Source: Candidatus Nitrosocosmicus sp. (lineage in GTDB: Archaea; Thermoproteota; Nitrososphaeria; Nitrososphaerales; Nitrososphaeraceae). From it: a stretch of 52,281 nucleotides of DNA. A model generated the notes under the pieces. The model saw only the letters and a program-made list of their open reading frames with translations. It was not told the DNA's origin and did not search any database. Made by a program: the position numbers and the translations under genes. The DNA lies in assembly GCA_029194465.1 (NCBI GenBank), contig JARFXS010000008.1, positions 1 to 52,281 of the forward strand. Direction: 5' to 3'. Shown one piece after another: positions 1-8,958 of this stretch (within the stretch, counting starts at the first letter, position 1; each line of letters opens with the position of its first letter).

Positions 1-83
1 GACTACCTCATAGATTGAAATCAGGAGAAATTCAAAGAAGAAGAAAAGTCAAATAAGAAGCGACTGAAAAGTATAATGCAGCA

Positions 84-788
84 TTGGAAGAGGGAAGAAT
101 AGACGACGCAAAAAAATTTAGTCAGGGAACTTCAATTCTAACCTCTAAAATGATTGAAGAATCAAAATACTTATTGTCATTGATGGGGATTCCATATATT
201 ACTGCAAAGTCAGAAGGGGAAGCAACCGCCGCACTTCTATCTAAGAAAGATTTAGCATATTCATCCGTGAGTCAAGATTATGATTCAATACTATTTGGTG
301 CAAAAAGGTTGATAAGGAATTTGACAGTTAGCGGGAAAAGAAAAATCCCCAATAGAAATGTGTATGTTGATATCGTACCAGAAATAATAGAGTACTCTCA
401 AGTACTAAAGACTAATAATCTAACTCACCAACAGCTTGTGGATGTTGGAATCCTGATTGGTACTGACTTTAATCCTGATGGATTTAGTGGCATCGGTCCT
501 AAAAATGCCCTAAAACTGATACAAAAGTACAAGAAGATTGAAGATATAGAAAAAATAAAAGCAGAACTATTGACCACACCATACAATGAAATAAGGGAAA
601 TATTTCTGAATCCCCAAGTTACTGATATAGAGGATTTAAATATTGAATTTAATGAGATAGAGAAGGAAAAAACCATAAAATATCTTTGTGATGAGAAAAA
701 TTTCTCCAATGAAAGAGTTATCAACCACTTGGGAAGGCTTGAAAAAAGTATTGTTAAAAGAAGTCAATCTCTTGACAAATGGTTTTAA
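84..788 (+). CDS. fen: Flap endonuclease FEN-1, C-terminal part, interrupted upstream by an in-frame stop
   Basis: FEN-1 removes 5' flaps during Okazaki-fragment maturation and base-excision repair, working with PCNA. Visible are the internal nuclease region with SEGEATAALL and SQDYDSILFGA (acidic metal ligands), the GTDFNPDGFSGIGPKNAL helix-hairpin-helix, the family motif FLNPQVTD, and a terminal PIP box QSLDKWF. Homology continues in the same frame back to base 3 (RLKSGEIQRRRKVK), but a TAA at 54-56 stands where relatives have Glu. The TTG at 84 is only the first possible restart; a protein begun there would lack the N-terminal catalytic aspartates. The gene's 5' end lies outside the window. 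A one-base GAA-to-TAA change or a sequencing error would explain the break. Family call very secure; integrity uncertain. Confidence 0.9.
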   Translation: MEEGRIDDAKKFSQGTSILTSKMIEESKYLLSLMGIPYITAKSEGEATAALLSKKDLAYSSVSQDYDSILFGAKRLIRNLTVSGKRKIPNRNVYVDIVPEIIEYSQVLKTNNLTHQQLVDVGILIGTDFNPDGFSGIGPKNALKLIQKYKKIEDIEKIKAELLTTPYNEIREIFLNPQVTDIEDLNIEFNEIEKEKTIKYLCDEKNFSNERVINHLGRLEKSIVKRSQSLDKWF

Positions 789-865
789 TGAAAAAAGTAG
801 TAATTTTGATACAAATAACAGTTATGTATATTGAGATACTATAAGAAGAGATCATAATGTATCGA

Positions 866-2560
866 TTAATAATCAGGTGCATTTATTTTAGATTTTTTCA
901 ATAAGGTATTTTTTTCTGATTTGAATCTTTCTAAATCATAACTATTCATATCTACAAATTTGATACCCTCAGAAATAACAGGATTGACCTGTTTTATCAG
1001 TGAATACATCTTCTGACATGCATTTCGATAATCTGGATGGCCCTGCGGAGTTGTCCGTAGTTCAATCATATGACATGCTTCACGAAGATTCATTTTTATA
1101 AAATATGGATACCTATAAGCAAAAGTTACCGCATATTGTGCTTCTGCAGGCATTGTAGATGAGATTAACTTGTAAGTATCGGCACTATGATACATACAAT
1201 CACTATAATCCTTTTCTATTCCTAATTCACTAATCTCCTCTGGAATATCAAACCCATATTTTGTAGATAACAACTGTCGACTCATAGTCAAAAGTCTATG
1301 TCTATGAAGGTCCCTAAACATTCCATAATTAGTTACTAATTCAAATGAATAATCAATTACCTCAAAAGCTCTTCCAGGTCTATGTCTCCTATTTTCTCTA
1401 AAATGAGAATATGCACGAATAATCTCATGTCGCTTTTCTTCGGAGAAGGTAGTAACAACATCTAGTAAAAAAGACATGGATAGACCCCTACCATATTCAT
1501 GCAAAATAGAAGCAACCAATTTGATTTCTGCCTCAATATTGGGCACATGATAAAGCAATTTGACATCTATGAAACTTTTGATATTAATGAAAGTATCTAA
1601 TGGAATGTCACTAACGGAAATCTCATCATGTTTTTGATAAAGATCCTTATCCAGAATTCGTGAAATTGATTTCTCGGTATTATCAAGGTATTTGCAATAT
1701 GAAATGCTGTGTCTATCTTTTGATCGTTTGATAAATGGTTCGATGTACTTTTCCAGTTCTTTATATAATAAATCACCTAACTTTTTCATTTCTCCTAATT
1801 CGGAGGAGTTCATATTAAACAAAAGATATTCAAATGCTCTTCCATTTCCTGTGATTGCCAGATTAGTGAGAGTTGATGATGGAAGGAGATTTCTCAATAT
1901 GTCTAAAGCTTTGGCCTTAATGGATGAATTATATATTTTTTTTGCATTATCAATATCCATAGAGCTTTTTAGGTTTTTAAAGAGGGTATCAGTTTTTGTT
2001 TCAGAATTATTAAAAACAAGATTATCTATTGGAATTTTTTCTTTTAGATACTGTTGCATAGGTAAGATATTCTTTGAATAAGTTTCAAATGCCAAATCAC
2101 ATGACTGTATGTACTTGTCGGCATAAATTGAAGACATGATTTTTTTATCCCTAAAATATTTATAAACTCCGTTAATTTTCTTATCAAATGCAACATAGCG
2201 GGATGATTTTTCTAAAAATGATAATCCGATCCTATGATCTTCTATTTTTTGTGCAGATATATTAGATATCCATTCCAAAGCACATTGAGCTGTCCCGAGT
2301 TCAGCTACAGATTCATCGCCATATTCTAAAAGGACTCTGTTATAAAATTCCAGACCTCTATTAGGATTTGGTAGAAATTCATCAATAAATATCCTTCTCA
2401 TCGTCTTGTCAGTTCTAGAATATCTAGACATCAAGGCTCCCCGATCGACCTGATGTGGAGTAATTATAACAAATATACTACTGTCTAAATTGGAAAAATG
2501 AGATTCAAGTTTTTTTCTTTCGTCATTATTAAAATTTTCCTGATTCAATTTCTTACTCAA
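866..2560 (-). CDS. ThyX-like FAD-dependent thymidylate synthase family protein, double-domain
   Basis: The 564-residue protein is about twice the length of bacterial ThyX and contains two ThyX-like halves. The first has [10 protein letters not shown] and [16 protein letters not shown] (xHR...SxRY pattern). The second has [19 protein letters not shown], an RHR motif whose spacing to the second Ser (nine residues) differs from the canonical RHR-x7-S. The family makes dTMP from dUMP using methylene-tetrahydrofolate and FAD, but the altered motif spacing leaves it open whether this one is the active thymidylate synthase or a divergent paralogue. It starts at TTG and is convergent with FEN-1. Family assignment is good; activity is inferred. 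Confidence 0.8.
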   Translation of the reverse strand: MSKKLNQENFNNDERKKLESHFSNLDSSIFVIITPHQVDRGALMSRYSRTDKTMRRIFIDEFLPNPNRGLEFYNRVLLEYGDESVAELGTAQCALEWISNISAQKIEDHRIGLSFLEKSSRYVAFDKKINGVYKYFRDKKIMSSIYADKYIQSCDLAFETYSKNILPMQQYLKEKIPIDNLVFNNSETKTDTLFKNLKSSMDIDNAKKIYNSSIKAKALDILRNLLPSSTLTNLAITGNGRAFEYLLFNMNSSELGEMKKLGDLLYKELEKYIEPFIKRSKDRHSISYCKYLDNTEKSISRILDKDLYQKHDEISVSDIPLDTFINIKSFIDVKLLYHVPNIEAEIKLVASILHEYGRGLSMSFLLDVVTTFSEEKRHEIIRAYSHFRENRRHRPGRAFEVIDYSFELVTNYGMFRDLHRHRLLTMSRQLLSTKYGFDIPEEISELGIEKDYSDCMYHSADTYKLISSTMPAEAQYAVTFAYRYPYFIKMNLREACHMIELRTTPQGHPDYRNACQKMYSLIKQVNPVISEGIKFVDMNSYDLERFKSEKNTLLKKSKINAPDY

Positions 2561-2665
2561 AGTTTATTGTATACATGTAATTGTACTTATAGTTGATTAA
2601 ATCTTACAATATTATAAAATCTTTTTCACACAGCGAGCATTATACTCATCTACAAATTGAATTGC

Positions 2666-3544
2666 ATGAGCGAATTGAAGCTCGAATTTGTCAGTAAAAA
2701 AGTTAAAGACATGTATGGAACATTCATTGGAAAAGTTGTAGGTATCATCACAGATATAGAAGGATCCATAGAATCCGTAAGTGTAGACTGTGGATCAAGT
2801 GGTATAAAAAATTTACCATATGAACAACTGTTGGTACAAGGCGACTATGTCATTTTTATTCCGAGGTGGCGATTGGATGCACAAAAGCTCTTGCGAGAAA
2901 AATCTTTGACATTGAAGAGGATTAAAGCTTTGCAAGAAATCGTAGCTGATAACGACAATATGAAAGACGATGCAGAATTGGTATACTTAAAGTATGAAAA
3001 AAGGTTGGATGATTTAGGCGAAAGCACCAAAGAGATTATCGAGAGACTTCATCAAAGAATATCTGAAATAGATATGGAATCGAAAAGAATAAAAGCAGTT
3101 TTATTTGATGCAAAGTTGCAATATAAGAGTAACGAAATAACAGAAGATATTTATCAGCAGATAACTATACACACTAATGAATTAATAGAACATGTCAACT
3201 TAGAAAAAACAGAAATTAACAACATAATTAACAAGCTTACACAACAAACAGTAGACAACACAGTTACCTCAAACAATAACGAAATCAAGAATGATCAATT
3301 AAACGTTCAAAATGAAGATAAAGAAGAGGTATTAGATTATAATATTCAAAAGCTAACCCAAGAATCGGATCAAGATACGAATTATAATCAAGGGATTCAA
3401 CAAGACCAAGAACAACAAGAAGTGGGATCAAATGCAGAAGGCGCTGAAAGTTCTACCAATGAAGTAACTAACTATGTGGAAGCGTCGTTAGGAAATAATA
3501 TAGAAAACAACGAATCCACCCATATAATGGCTACAAATAATTAA
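2666..3544 (+). CDS. cdvA: Cell division protein CdvA
   Basis: CdvA is the membrane- and DNA-associated component of the archaeal ESCRT-like Cdv division machinery and recruits ESCRT-III (CdvB). The N-terminal ~70 residues look like the PRC-barrel (VGIITDIEGSIESVSVDCG, then YVIFIPRWRLDAQKLL). A long charged coiled coil follows (about residues 75-195), then a Gln/Asn/Glu-rich tail of about 100 residues that is presumably disordered and carries the ESCRT-III-binding segment. A TTG nine bases upstream is open, but the ATG at 2666 begins the conserved MSELKLEFVSKKVKDMYG start. It diverges from the ThyX-like gene across a ~100-bp AT-rich promoter region. cdvB is not in the window. Confidence 0.85.
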   Translation: MSELKLEFVSKKVKDMYGTFIGKVVGIITDIEGSIESVSVDCGSSGIKNLPYEQLLVQGDYVIFIPRWRLDAQKLLREKSLTLKRIKALQEIVADNDNMKDDAELVYLKYEKRLDDLGESTKEIIERLHQRISEIDMESKRIKAVLFDAKLQYKSNEITEDIYQQITIHTNELIEHVNLEKTEINNIINKLTQQTVDNTVTSNNNEIKNDQLNVQNEDKEEVLDYNIQKLTQESDQDTNYNQGIQQDQEQQEVGSNAEGAESSTNEVTNYVEASLGNNIENNESTHIMATNN

Positions 3545-3707
3545 TGAGTACAAAACAACAAAAAAGATCTGAAATATTCTGTAGGTGGTTAGAAAGCCAT
3601 AGTTATTTTTGATTTCCTTCACTCTTTATTTATTTGATTGATTGCACTTGCAAAATTTATTAAAAAAATCATAATTACAAGAATTTATAAAAATTTAAAA
3701 AGTTGTT

Positions 3708-3965
3708 TTACTTTTGTGTAGTTGAACTTAAGAGTTCTCCAATTTCATTGTGCATTTTGAGAAAGTTTAAGCCTTTTTCGGTGGTTTTGTAGGTTTGTGA
3801 ACCCTCAACATATTCGATTAGATTATTTTCAATTAATACTGATAAATATTCACGTAACTGGGCATAACTTAAAAATGCTTTATACATGATTTTTGTTTTG
3901 GTTGCTCCGCCGTTGGCTGCATCCAGGATCATGGCCACTATTTCAGTTCGACTTCTATATTTCAC
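3708..3965 (-). CDS. Small winged-helix transcriptional regulator (HTH_45-like)
   Basis: The 85-residue protein begins MKYRSRTEIVAMILDAANGG, followed by the TKTKIMYKAFLSYAQLREYL recognition region, a wing (YVEGSQTYKTTEKG) and a short C-terminal helix. This is the small single-domain winged helix expanded in thaumarchaea, probably DNA-binding; its target is unknown. It is a diverged paralogue of the wHTH gene found beside Orc1/Cdc6 at 18522 and 21111, but is not part of those near-identical copies. It stands alone, convergent with cdvA. Confidence 0.75.
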   Translation of the reverse strand: MKYRSRTEIVAMILDAANGGATKTKIMYKAFLSYAQLREYLSVLIENNLIEYVEGSQTYKTTEKGLNFLKMHNEIGELLSSTTQK

Positions 3966-4166
3966 ACTTTATTTTCGTTCTCTTTATTTATTTTAGTTTA
4001 TTGCAACAATCAAATATAACATTCCTATATAAGTTTATTATGTAATTCTAGATTGCCACTGAAAGAAAGACTTTTGGATGAATAATATATGTAAATTGGT
4101 TTAATTGTGTATGGTTTTTGATAGAGGAATCGTATATAGATAATACACTATAATAAATAACGAAAG

Positions 4167-4179
4167 CATTTAAGTAAAG
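4167..4179 (+). promoter_or_regulatory. Probable TATA box of acs
   Basis: An AT-rich element (CATTTAAGTAAA) lies about 20-30 bases before the acs ATG. That spacing fits an archaeal TATA box driving a leaderless or nearly leaderless mRNA. No Shine-Dalgarno sequence precedes the start. Confidence 0.4.
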
Positions 4180-4197
4180 AAAAATCTTTCCTTTTTC

Positions 4198-6132
4198 ATG
4201 ATTGATCCTCAATATCGCAAGGATGATGGACATCAAGAAATCATTTCTCTAGAGGGAAATAAGATAAAAGAAATAAAAAGAATATCCCAAATAGATCCAA
4301 AACATTTTTGGTCAAATTGTGCAGAAAACTTGACGTGGTTTAAAGAATGGGAGCAAGTATTGGACTGGAATCCCCCCTTTGCTAGATGGTTCTTGGGAGG
4401 AAAACTAAATGCCGCCTATAATTGTCTCGATAGACATCTAACAAGTGAAAAGAAGAATCACGCAGCGATTATTTGGGAAGGTGAAGACGGAAAATCTGTT
4501 ACTATTACATATAACCAATTGTTTTATAGAGTGAACAAATTAGCTAACGCACTCAAAAAACTGGGTATAAAAAAAGGAGATCGGATCACAATTTACCTAC
4601 CAATGATACCCGAATTAGTCATATCCATGCTTGCCTGTGCTAGAATAGGAGCCATTCATTCTGTTATTTTTTCAGGGTTTAGTTCTCAATCAATCATTGA
4701 CAGAGTGAATGATGCTGAATCCAGGATAATAATTACAGCAGATGGAGGATATAGAAGAGGGAAAATAGTACAATTGAAGAAAATAGTAGACGAAGCTGTA
4801 AAACAAACCTCTACTGTTGAAAAAGTAATAGTCGTTAAAAGAACTCATGAAGATATAGATATAAATGAAAAGGACATATGGTTCGAAGATTTAGTAAATA
4901 AAGAATCCAACTATTGTGTGTCAGAATGGATGGAAAGTAACGATCCTTTGTTTATATTATATACATCTGGGACCACAGGTAAACCGAAAGGTGTTGTCCA
5001 TGGAAGCGGAGGATATTTGACTCATTTGTTTAACTCGGCAAAATGGGTCTTCAATTTTGTCCCAACGGATGTATTTTTCTGCACAGCAGATATAGGCTGG
5101 GTAACTGGACATAGCTACGTAGTATATGCACCATTGATGCATGGAGTAACTGAAATTATTTATGAGGGTGCGCCAGACTATCCTGACCAAGGTCAGTATT
5201 GGAATATTATAGAAAAACACGGGGCAACCATTCTGTATACTACGCCCACAGCGTTGAGATCTTATATGAGATATGGAAATGATATACCCAATTCATATGA
5301 TTTATCAAGTTTGCGATTATTGGGCACGGTAGGAGAGCCAATAAATCCAGAGGTTTGGATGTGGTATTTCAATACAATCGGTAAAAATAATTGTCCTATC
5401 ATAGATACGTGGTGGCAAACTGAAACTGGTGGTATTATGATAAGTATGTGTACTGGAATTGAAAATATCCAAATGAAACCTGGTTCTGGAACATTTTCAT
5501 TACCAGGCATTGAATTAGAAATAGTAGATGACAATGGCAAAAAAGTAGAAACCAATAAAAAAGGATATTTAACTGTAAAAGAACCCTGGCCCGGAATGCT
5601 GCTTTCATTGTGGAATAACAAAGAAAGATATGAAAAGACATACTGGGAAAAGACACGCAATAGTTACTTCGCAGGTGATTTTGCATATGTAGATAATGAT
5701 GGATATTATTGGATACTAGGAAGAGCAGATGATATATTAAAGGTTGCCGGTCATAGATTAGGAACGATAGAACTTGAAAGTGCTTTTATCTCCCATCCTT
5801 CAATAGCCGAAGCGGCTGTCACTAGTAAAAAGGATGAAATCAAAGGTGAAACAATCATCGCATTTCTGGTACTAAGAAAAGGAGCTGAATTATCTTCGCA
5901 ATTAGATATAGAGGTAAATGAACACATTAAAAATACAGTAGGGCCAATTGCATCTGCTGAAAAGATTTATTTTGTAAATAAGTTACCAAAGACACGAAGT
6001 GGTAAGATAATGAGAAGACTTCTAAGATCTATTGTAAATAACGAGACTATTGGAGATATCACTACCCTTGAGGACGAGGCGTCCATTGAAGAGATAACTC
6101 ACGAATTACAAGAAATAAATAAGCATTTATAA
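4198..6132 (+). CDS. acs: Acetyl-CoA synthetase (AMP-forming)
   Basis: The enzyme activates acetate to acetyl-CoA through acetyl-AMP, in the cytoplasm. At 644 residues it is the normal Acs length. Motifs seen in order are the Acs N-terminal WFKEWEQVLDWNPPFARWFLG, the adenylate-forming P-loop YTSGTTGKPKGVVH, the substrate/adenine motif DTWWQTETGG, the hinge region YYWILGRADDILKVAGHR, and the C-terminal lysine motif KTRSGKIMRR, the usual site of regulatory acylation. The ATG at 4198 follows a TATA-like element. Single gene with no operon partner. In autotrophic ammonia oxidisers it probably recycles acetate or supports mixotrophy (inference). Confidence 0.95.
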   Translation: MIDPQYRKDDGHQEIISLEGNKIKEIKRISQIDPKHFWSNCAENLTWFKEWEQVLDWNPPFARWFLGGKLNAAYNCLDRHLTSEKKNHAAIIWEGEDGKSVTITYNQLFYRVNKLANALKKLGIKKGDRITIYLPMIPELVISMLACARIGAIHSVIFSGFSSQSIIDRVNDAESRIIITADGGYRRGKIVQLKKIVDEAVKQTSTVEKVIVVKRTHEDIDINEKDIWFEDLVNKESNYCVSEWMESNDPLFILYTSGTTGKPKGVVHGSGGYLTHLFNSAKWVFNFVPTDVFFCTADIGWVTGHSYVVYAPLMHGVTEIIYEGAPDYPDQGQYWNIIEKHGATILYTTPTALRSYMRYGNDIPNSYDLSSLRLLGTVGEPINPEVWMWYFNTIGKNNCPIIDTWWQTETGGIMISMCTGIENIQMKPGSGTFSLPGIELEIVDDNGKKVETNKKGYLTVKEPWPGMLLSLWNNKERYEKTYWEKTRNSYFAGDFAYVDNDGYYWILGRADDILKVAGHRLGTIELESAFISHPSIAEAAVTSKKDEIKGETIIAFLVLRKGAELSSQLDIEVNEHIKNTVGPIASAEKIYFVNKLPKTRSGKIMRRLLRSIVNNETIGDITTLEDEASIEEITHELQEINKHL

Positions 6133-6296
6133 AAATAATACGATATGGCCACTCTTGATTCTCTAATTAAGCTACATCCTACCCTATTTATTCCTGGTTT
6201 AAAGCAATTCTGTCCTTTACTTTCTTGTAGCCGGACTTAAGAGTTAGCGATATTGTTCTGATAAAAGTAATGTGTAGCAAAAGAGAAAAACAGAAT

Positions 6297-6785
6297 TCAA
6301 GCTGAAATTATTTCTAATTTTGAACTTTCTGTTATATTGTTGTGTTGGATGAATCCCGCCGAACTAGCCAGCACAAATTCTGCCGGCTTTGTATTCTTAA
6401 AGGTGCATTTGGATGAATCAAGTATATTATCACAGGGTTGGGCATCTTTTTTAAGATAAACTATATCGCCATTTTGATCAAACCACATTAAATCTAATGG
6501 ATATTTTATATTTAACAACCACATTGAATATAAATCAGGCTTATCATATATCAATAGTAACCCGGAATCCAAATTTGGTTTGTCGTTCCTAAATGTTAAC
6601 CATCGTTGTCTATCAAAATCCGAATCAGCAATTTCGACGGTCAAAAGTTTTTCGTCTATTTTTATAGATCCTTTTGAAAAATTGATGTTTGCATTCTTAA
6701 TATCTGATGGAGCAAAGATAATTCTAAATCCCTATTACAAAGGCTGAAATAATCACGGGAATAAGGAGAAGTTATTTTTTACCAT
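6297..6785 (-). pseudogene. DUF192 family secreted protein with frameshifted leader
   Basis: The intact frame (6297-6644) carries the DUF192 fold motifs: YSMWLLNIKYPLDLMWFDQNGDIVYLKK, CDNILDSSKC and the GF-like turn. The same frame continues upstream without a start (SIKIDEKLLTVEIADSDFDRQRWL) until a stop near 6732. A hydrophobic leader-like peptide, LLIPVIISAFVIGI, is encoded immediately upstream in a different frame, and an ATG at 6783-6785 starts it in the original frame (MVKNNFSL). Two compensating single-base shifts would restore one secreted protein. DUF192 proteins are small exported proteins of poorly defined role. A translated short form from the TTG at 6644 cannot be excluded. Confidence 0.6.
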
Positions 6786-6906
6786 CGTCTAATTATTAAA
6801 AAAATAGAGGTATTTTAATAATGACTATAAGTGAAAATAAACTGTCATGATTATCTAAAAATAAGAGCAATAAAATGGAAAATGAGTCTAACAAAAATAT
6901 TTAAAT

Positions 6907-7009
6907 CTAGCCCTGAGATTCTCCACAGGCAGGGCATAATTTAATATTTTTAGACATTTTTGAACCACATTCAATACAACATCTAAATTCGTCTTGCTCA
7001 TTTCAACAT
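6907..7009 (-). pseudogene. Tiny zinc-ribbon protein, probably frameshifted at its start
   Basis: One frame encodes about 30 residues with a clean zinc ribbon, two CxxC pairs (CIEC and CPAC) 14 residues apart, ending GESQG and a stop. No start codon exists in that frame, but ATG-TTG-A just upstream enters it after removal of one A from a short run. Very small zinc-ribbon proteins are abundant in thaumarchaea. Function unknown. Whether it is broken or mis-sequenced cannot be decided here. Confidence 0.45.
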
Positions 7010-7044
7010 CATATAGAGTTAATTGTAATATATTTTATTTACGT

Positions 7045-7795
7045 TCAAAACTGAAATAATACAAATGGGGAAAGAATAAATTTAAATTCCAAGTAAGTTT
7101 GTCGTTTGTTTTGATCTATAACCATCACTGATAAGTCGCTAAAGTCTTTGTTTTCTAGCGAACTCATTTTTCCAGTAAAGTTGTTTCCTTTCCGTCATTT
7201 GTCAAATTTTCAAATACCCAGACGTCAATTTTTGAAGTGTCCAGTCCTTTTTCTTTGATAAATAATGAAATTTCAGGGCATAAAGTTTTTTGATGGTTCA
7301 GACGGCCACGGTCTCGGCACTAATATTACACTTTCTTATCTACAATTGACTTTACCAGTTCTATTTTTCTTCAATATCACCAGTGACATGAAAAGTCATG
7401 ATGTTAGATTTATCCAATGGAACTCTAGATTTTGCAGCTGCTACCTGTATAGAACTGATGCCAGGGATAATGTAGACATTTTCATCACCGAATAGGTATA
7501 AAAGCCGGTCCACAACTTCTGATTCCGAGAAATTTACATCTCCTGTAAATGGAACAGTGCATACATCATTTTCTTTCATTAGATTATTATATACATTCAA
7601 ATAAATCTCCTCTTGATTTTTCATGGTTATTTCAAATACTTGATTAAATGCTCTATCAAGCAGATGATCTATAGTATTTAGAGTATATTTATATCCTATA
7701 ATATAAGGAGATTGTTTGATAATTTCTTTTGAAAAATCCGTAAGATATTTTTTTGATCCTGGACCTACACCTATAAGATACAATTTTTTTGTCAA
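7045..7795 (-). pseudogene. cbiE: Cobalt-precorrin-7 (C5)-methyltransferase CbiE, broken by four frameshifts
   Basis: The first 144 residues (7361-7795) are intact and match the CbiE tetrapyrrole methylase: N-terminal LYLIGVGPGSKKYLT, central VCTVPFTGDVNFSES and the IIPGISSIQVAAAKS segment. The remainder of the fold is readable only by changing frame four times: IELVKSIVDKK, then SVILVPRPWPSEPSKNFMP, then PEISLFIKEKGLDTSKIDVW, then SSLENKDFSDLSVMVIDQNK. Shifts sit near short homopolymers. CbiE methylates C5 in anaerobic-type cobalamin synthesis. Thaumarchaea normally make B12, so an intact copy should exist somewhere if this is real decay. No other cobalamin gene is in the window. Confidence 0.8.
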
Positions 7796-7945
7796 TTTGG
7801 CATTTTAGTAATTCTATTGGATATTTAAGTACTAATTATTAGAGAAAACTATATTAGAATATTAATGTACGGATGTAAAATTTTATCAGTCTTATAATGG
7901 TTATTGAATTCTAAAATTAAAGAAAAAATAAAAATTGGTGGAGAG

Positions 7946-8239
7946 TTAGCCCTCTTCCCAGCCTTTCATAAATATGGCGTTTTTCTTTAATGGAATTGGT
8001 TGTCCTGGTGTATATTCCATTGGTCTCATCCAGAAAATTGCTTTTGTTGGACAAACGCCAATACAAGCACCATCAGAGATACATCGTTCTGGATAAAAGA
8101 CAAATGCTTTACCTCTTTTCCAACCTTCCACAGGTTTTACTCTTAATACATCTGGACCAAGAGCTGTACAAATTTCTACACATAAAGCACACCCAATACA
8201 ATGCTGTTCACTAACATCTGGAAGTATTGCTACTGGCAT
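7946..8239 (-). CDS. Ferredoxin with two [4Fe-4S] clusters
   Basis: A small electron carrier of 97 residues. Cluster motifs are CIGCALCVEIC (residues ~14-24) and CISDGACIGVCP (about 53-64); the second has an expanded CxxxxxCxxxCP spacing. A tryptophan-rich tail follows (AIFWMRPMEYTPG, MKGWEEG). Such ferredoxins are among the highly expressed electron carriers of thaumarchaea. The ATG at 8239 is preceded by about 100 bp of AT-rich sequence. Monocistronic. The acidic/aromatic tail is family-like rather than an added domain. Confidence 0.9.
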   Translation of the reverse strand: MPVAILPDVSEQHCIGCALCVEICTALGPDVLRVKPVEGWKRGKAFVFYPERCISDGACIGVCPTKAIFWMRPMEYTPGQPIPLKKNAIFMKGWEEG

Positions 8240-8345
8240 CTAATAATTCACTGTACGTAAATCTTCATTAAAACTATTTAAACACTATGGCATTTTATAA
8301 CAATGATATAAAATAATCCAAAAGCTATGCACGAATGACGGATGA

Positions 8346-8873
8346 TCATAATCTTTTTGGAATATTTTCAATCATCATCCATTCTATTATTGCCCCAACA
8401 AAAAGCATTCCAGAAACTAATGCTACTTCAATTAGCAGATAAAATAGAGATTTTTTTGTAAATTTCTTTTTTAGTATTTCAAAAAATAAAATACAGCCTC
8501 GAGAAATTGCTAGCCCATATGAGACTAGCTCTAGGATTCCAAATGGTGTCAAGAAAATGACCAAGGGATTAGAATGTGCAACATCTGATAAGTTCATTAT
8601 CGAATTAAACACTAAACCGGTAGAAAATCCAGAAATAGTTCCCATTACGAGGCCTATAACTGGAATAAACATCACTAATGCTATTTTCAGATTATTTAAG
8701 AATATACCAAATTCGTCTATGTCACTTATTTGATTAATAAAGTTTTTTGATAACTCTTTAGAAAATGATTCATCCATTCTAAAGGAAAATCCAATATAAA
8801 AAATACTCAAGAAAAACAACATGGCAATAAAGAAAAACGCCAGTCTCTTTTTAAATGTAATAAGCATAACCAA
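8346..8873 (-). CDS. SpoIIM-like (DUF95) integral membrane protein
   Basis: About 175 residues with an N-terminal membrane helix, an extracellular loop, and three or four further helices. The segment FLNNLKIALVMFIPVIGLVMGTISGF followed by HSNPLVIFLTPFGILELVSYGLAISRG is the SpoIIM/DUF95 pattern (NN..A, G...G, P.G.LE). The family is widespread in archaea, outside sporulation, with no agreed role; membrane remodelling has been suggested. The TTG at 8873 is the outermost start, but an ATG two codons in (8867) is more likely. It diverges from PolD DP1. Confidence 0.7.
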   Translation of the reverse strand: MVMLITFKKRLAFFFIAMLFFLSIFYIGFSFRMDESFSKELSKNFINQISDIDEFGIFLNNLKIALVMFIPVIGLVMGTISGFSTGLVFNSIMNLSDVAHSNPLVIFLTPFGILELVSYGLAISRGCILFFEILKKKFTKKSLFYLLIEVALVSGMLFVGAIIEWMMIENIPKRL

Positions 8874-8910
8874 TTATATTACTTTTTTTATCAATTATAA
8901 TACTTTATTA

Positions 8911-8923
8911 TTTATATAAAAAG
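8911..8923 (+). promoter_or_regulatory. Probable TATA box of DP1
   Basis: The element TTTATATAAAAAG lies about 36-48 bases before the TTG start of DP1, in the shared intergenic region with the divergent SpoIIM-like gene. It is the best TATA match there. Confidence 0.4.
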
Positions 8924-8958
8924 ATTTAAAGAATATCATTAACTAGTTAATTTGATTA

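Noticed and set aside
7265..7495. Plus-strand 76-codon frame
   Set aside because: It overlaps the CbiE remnant on the other strand, whose peptide matches a known family.
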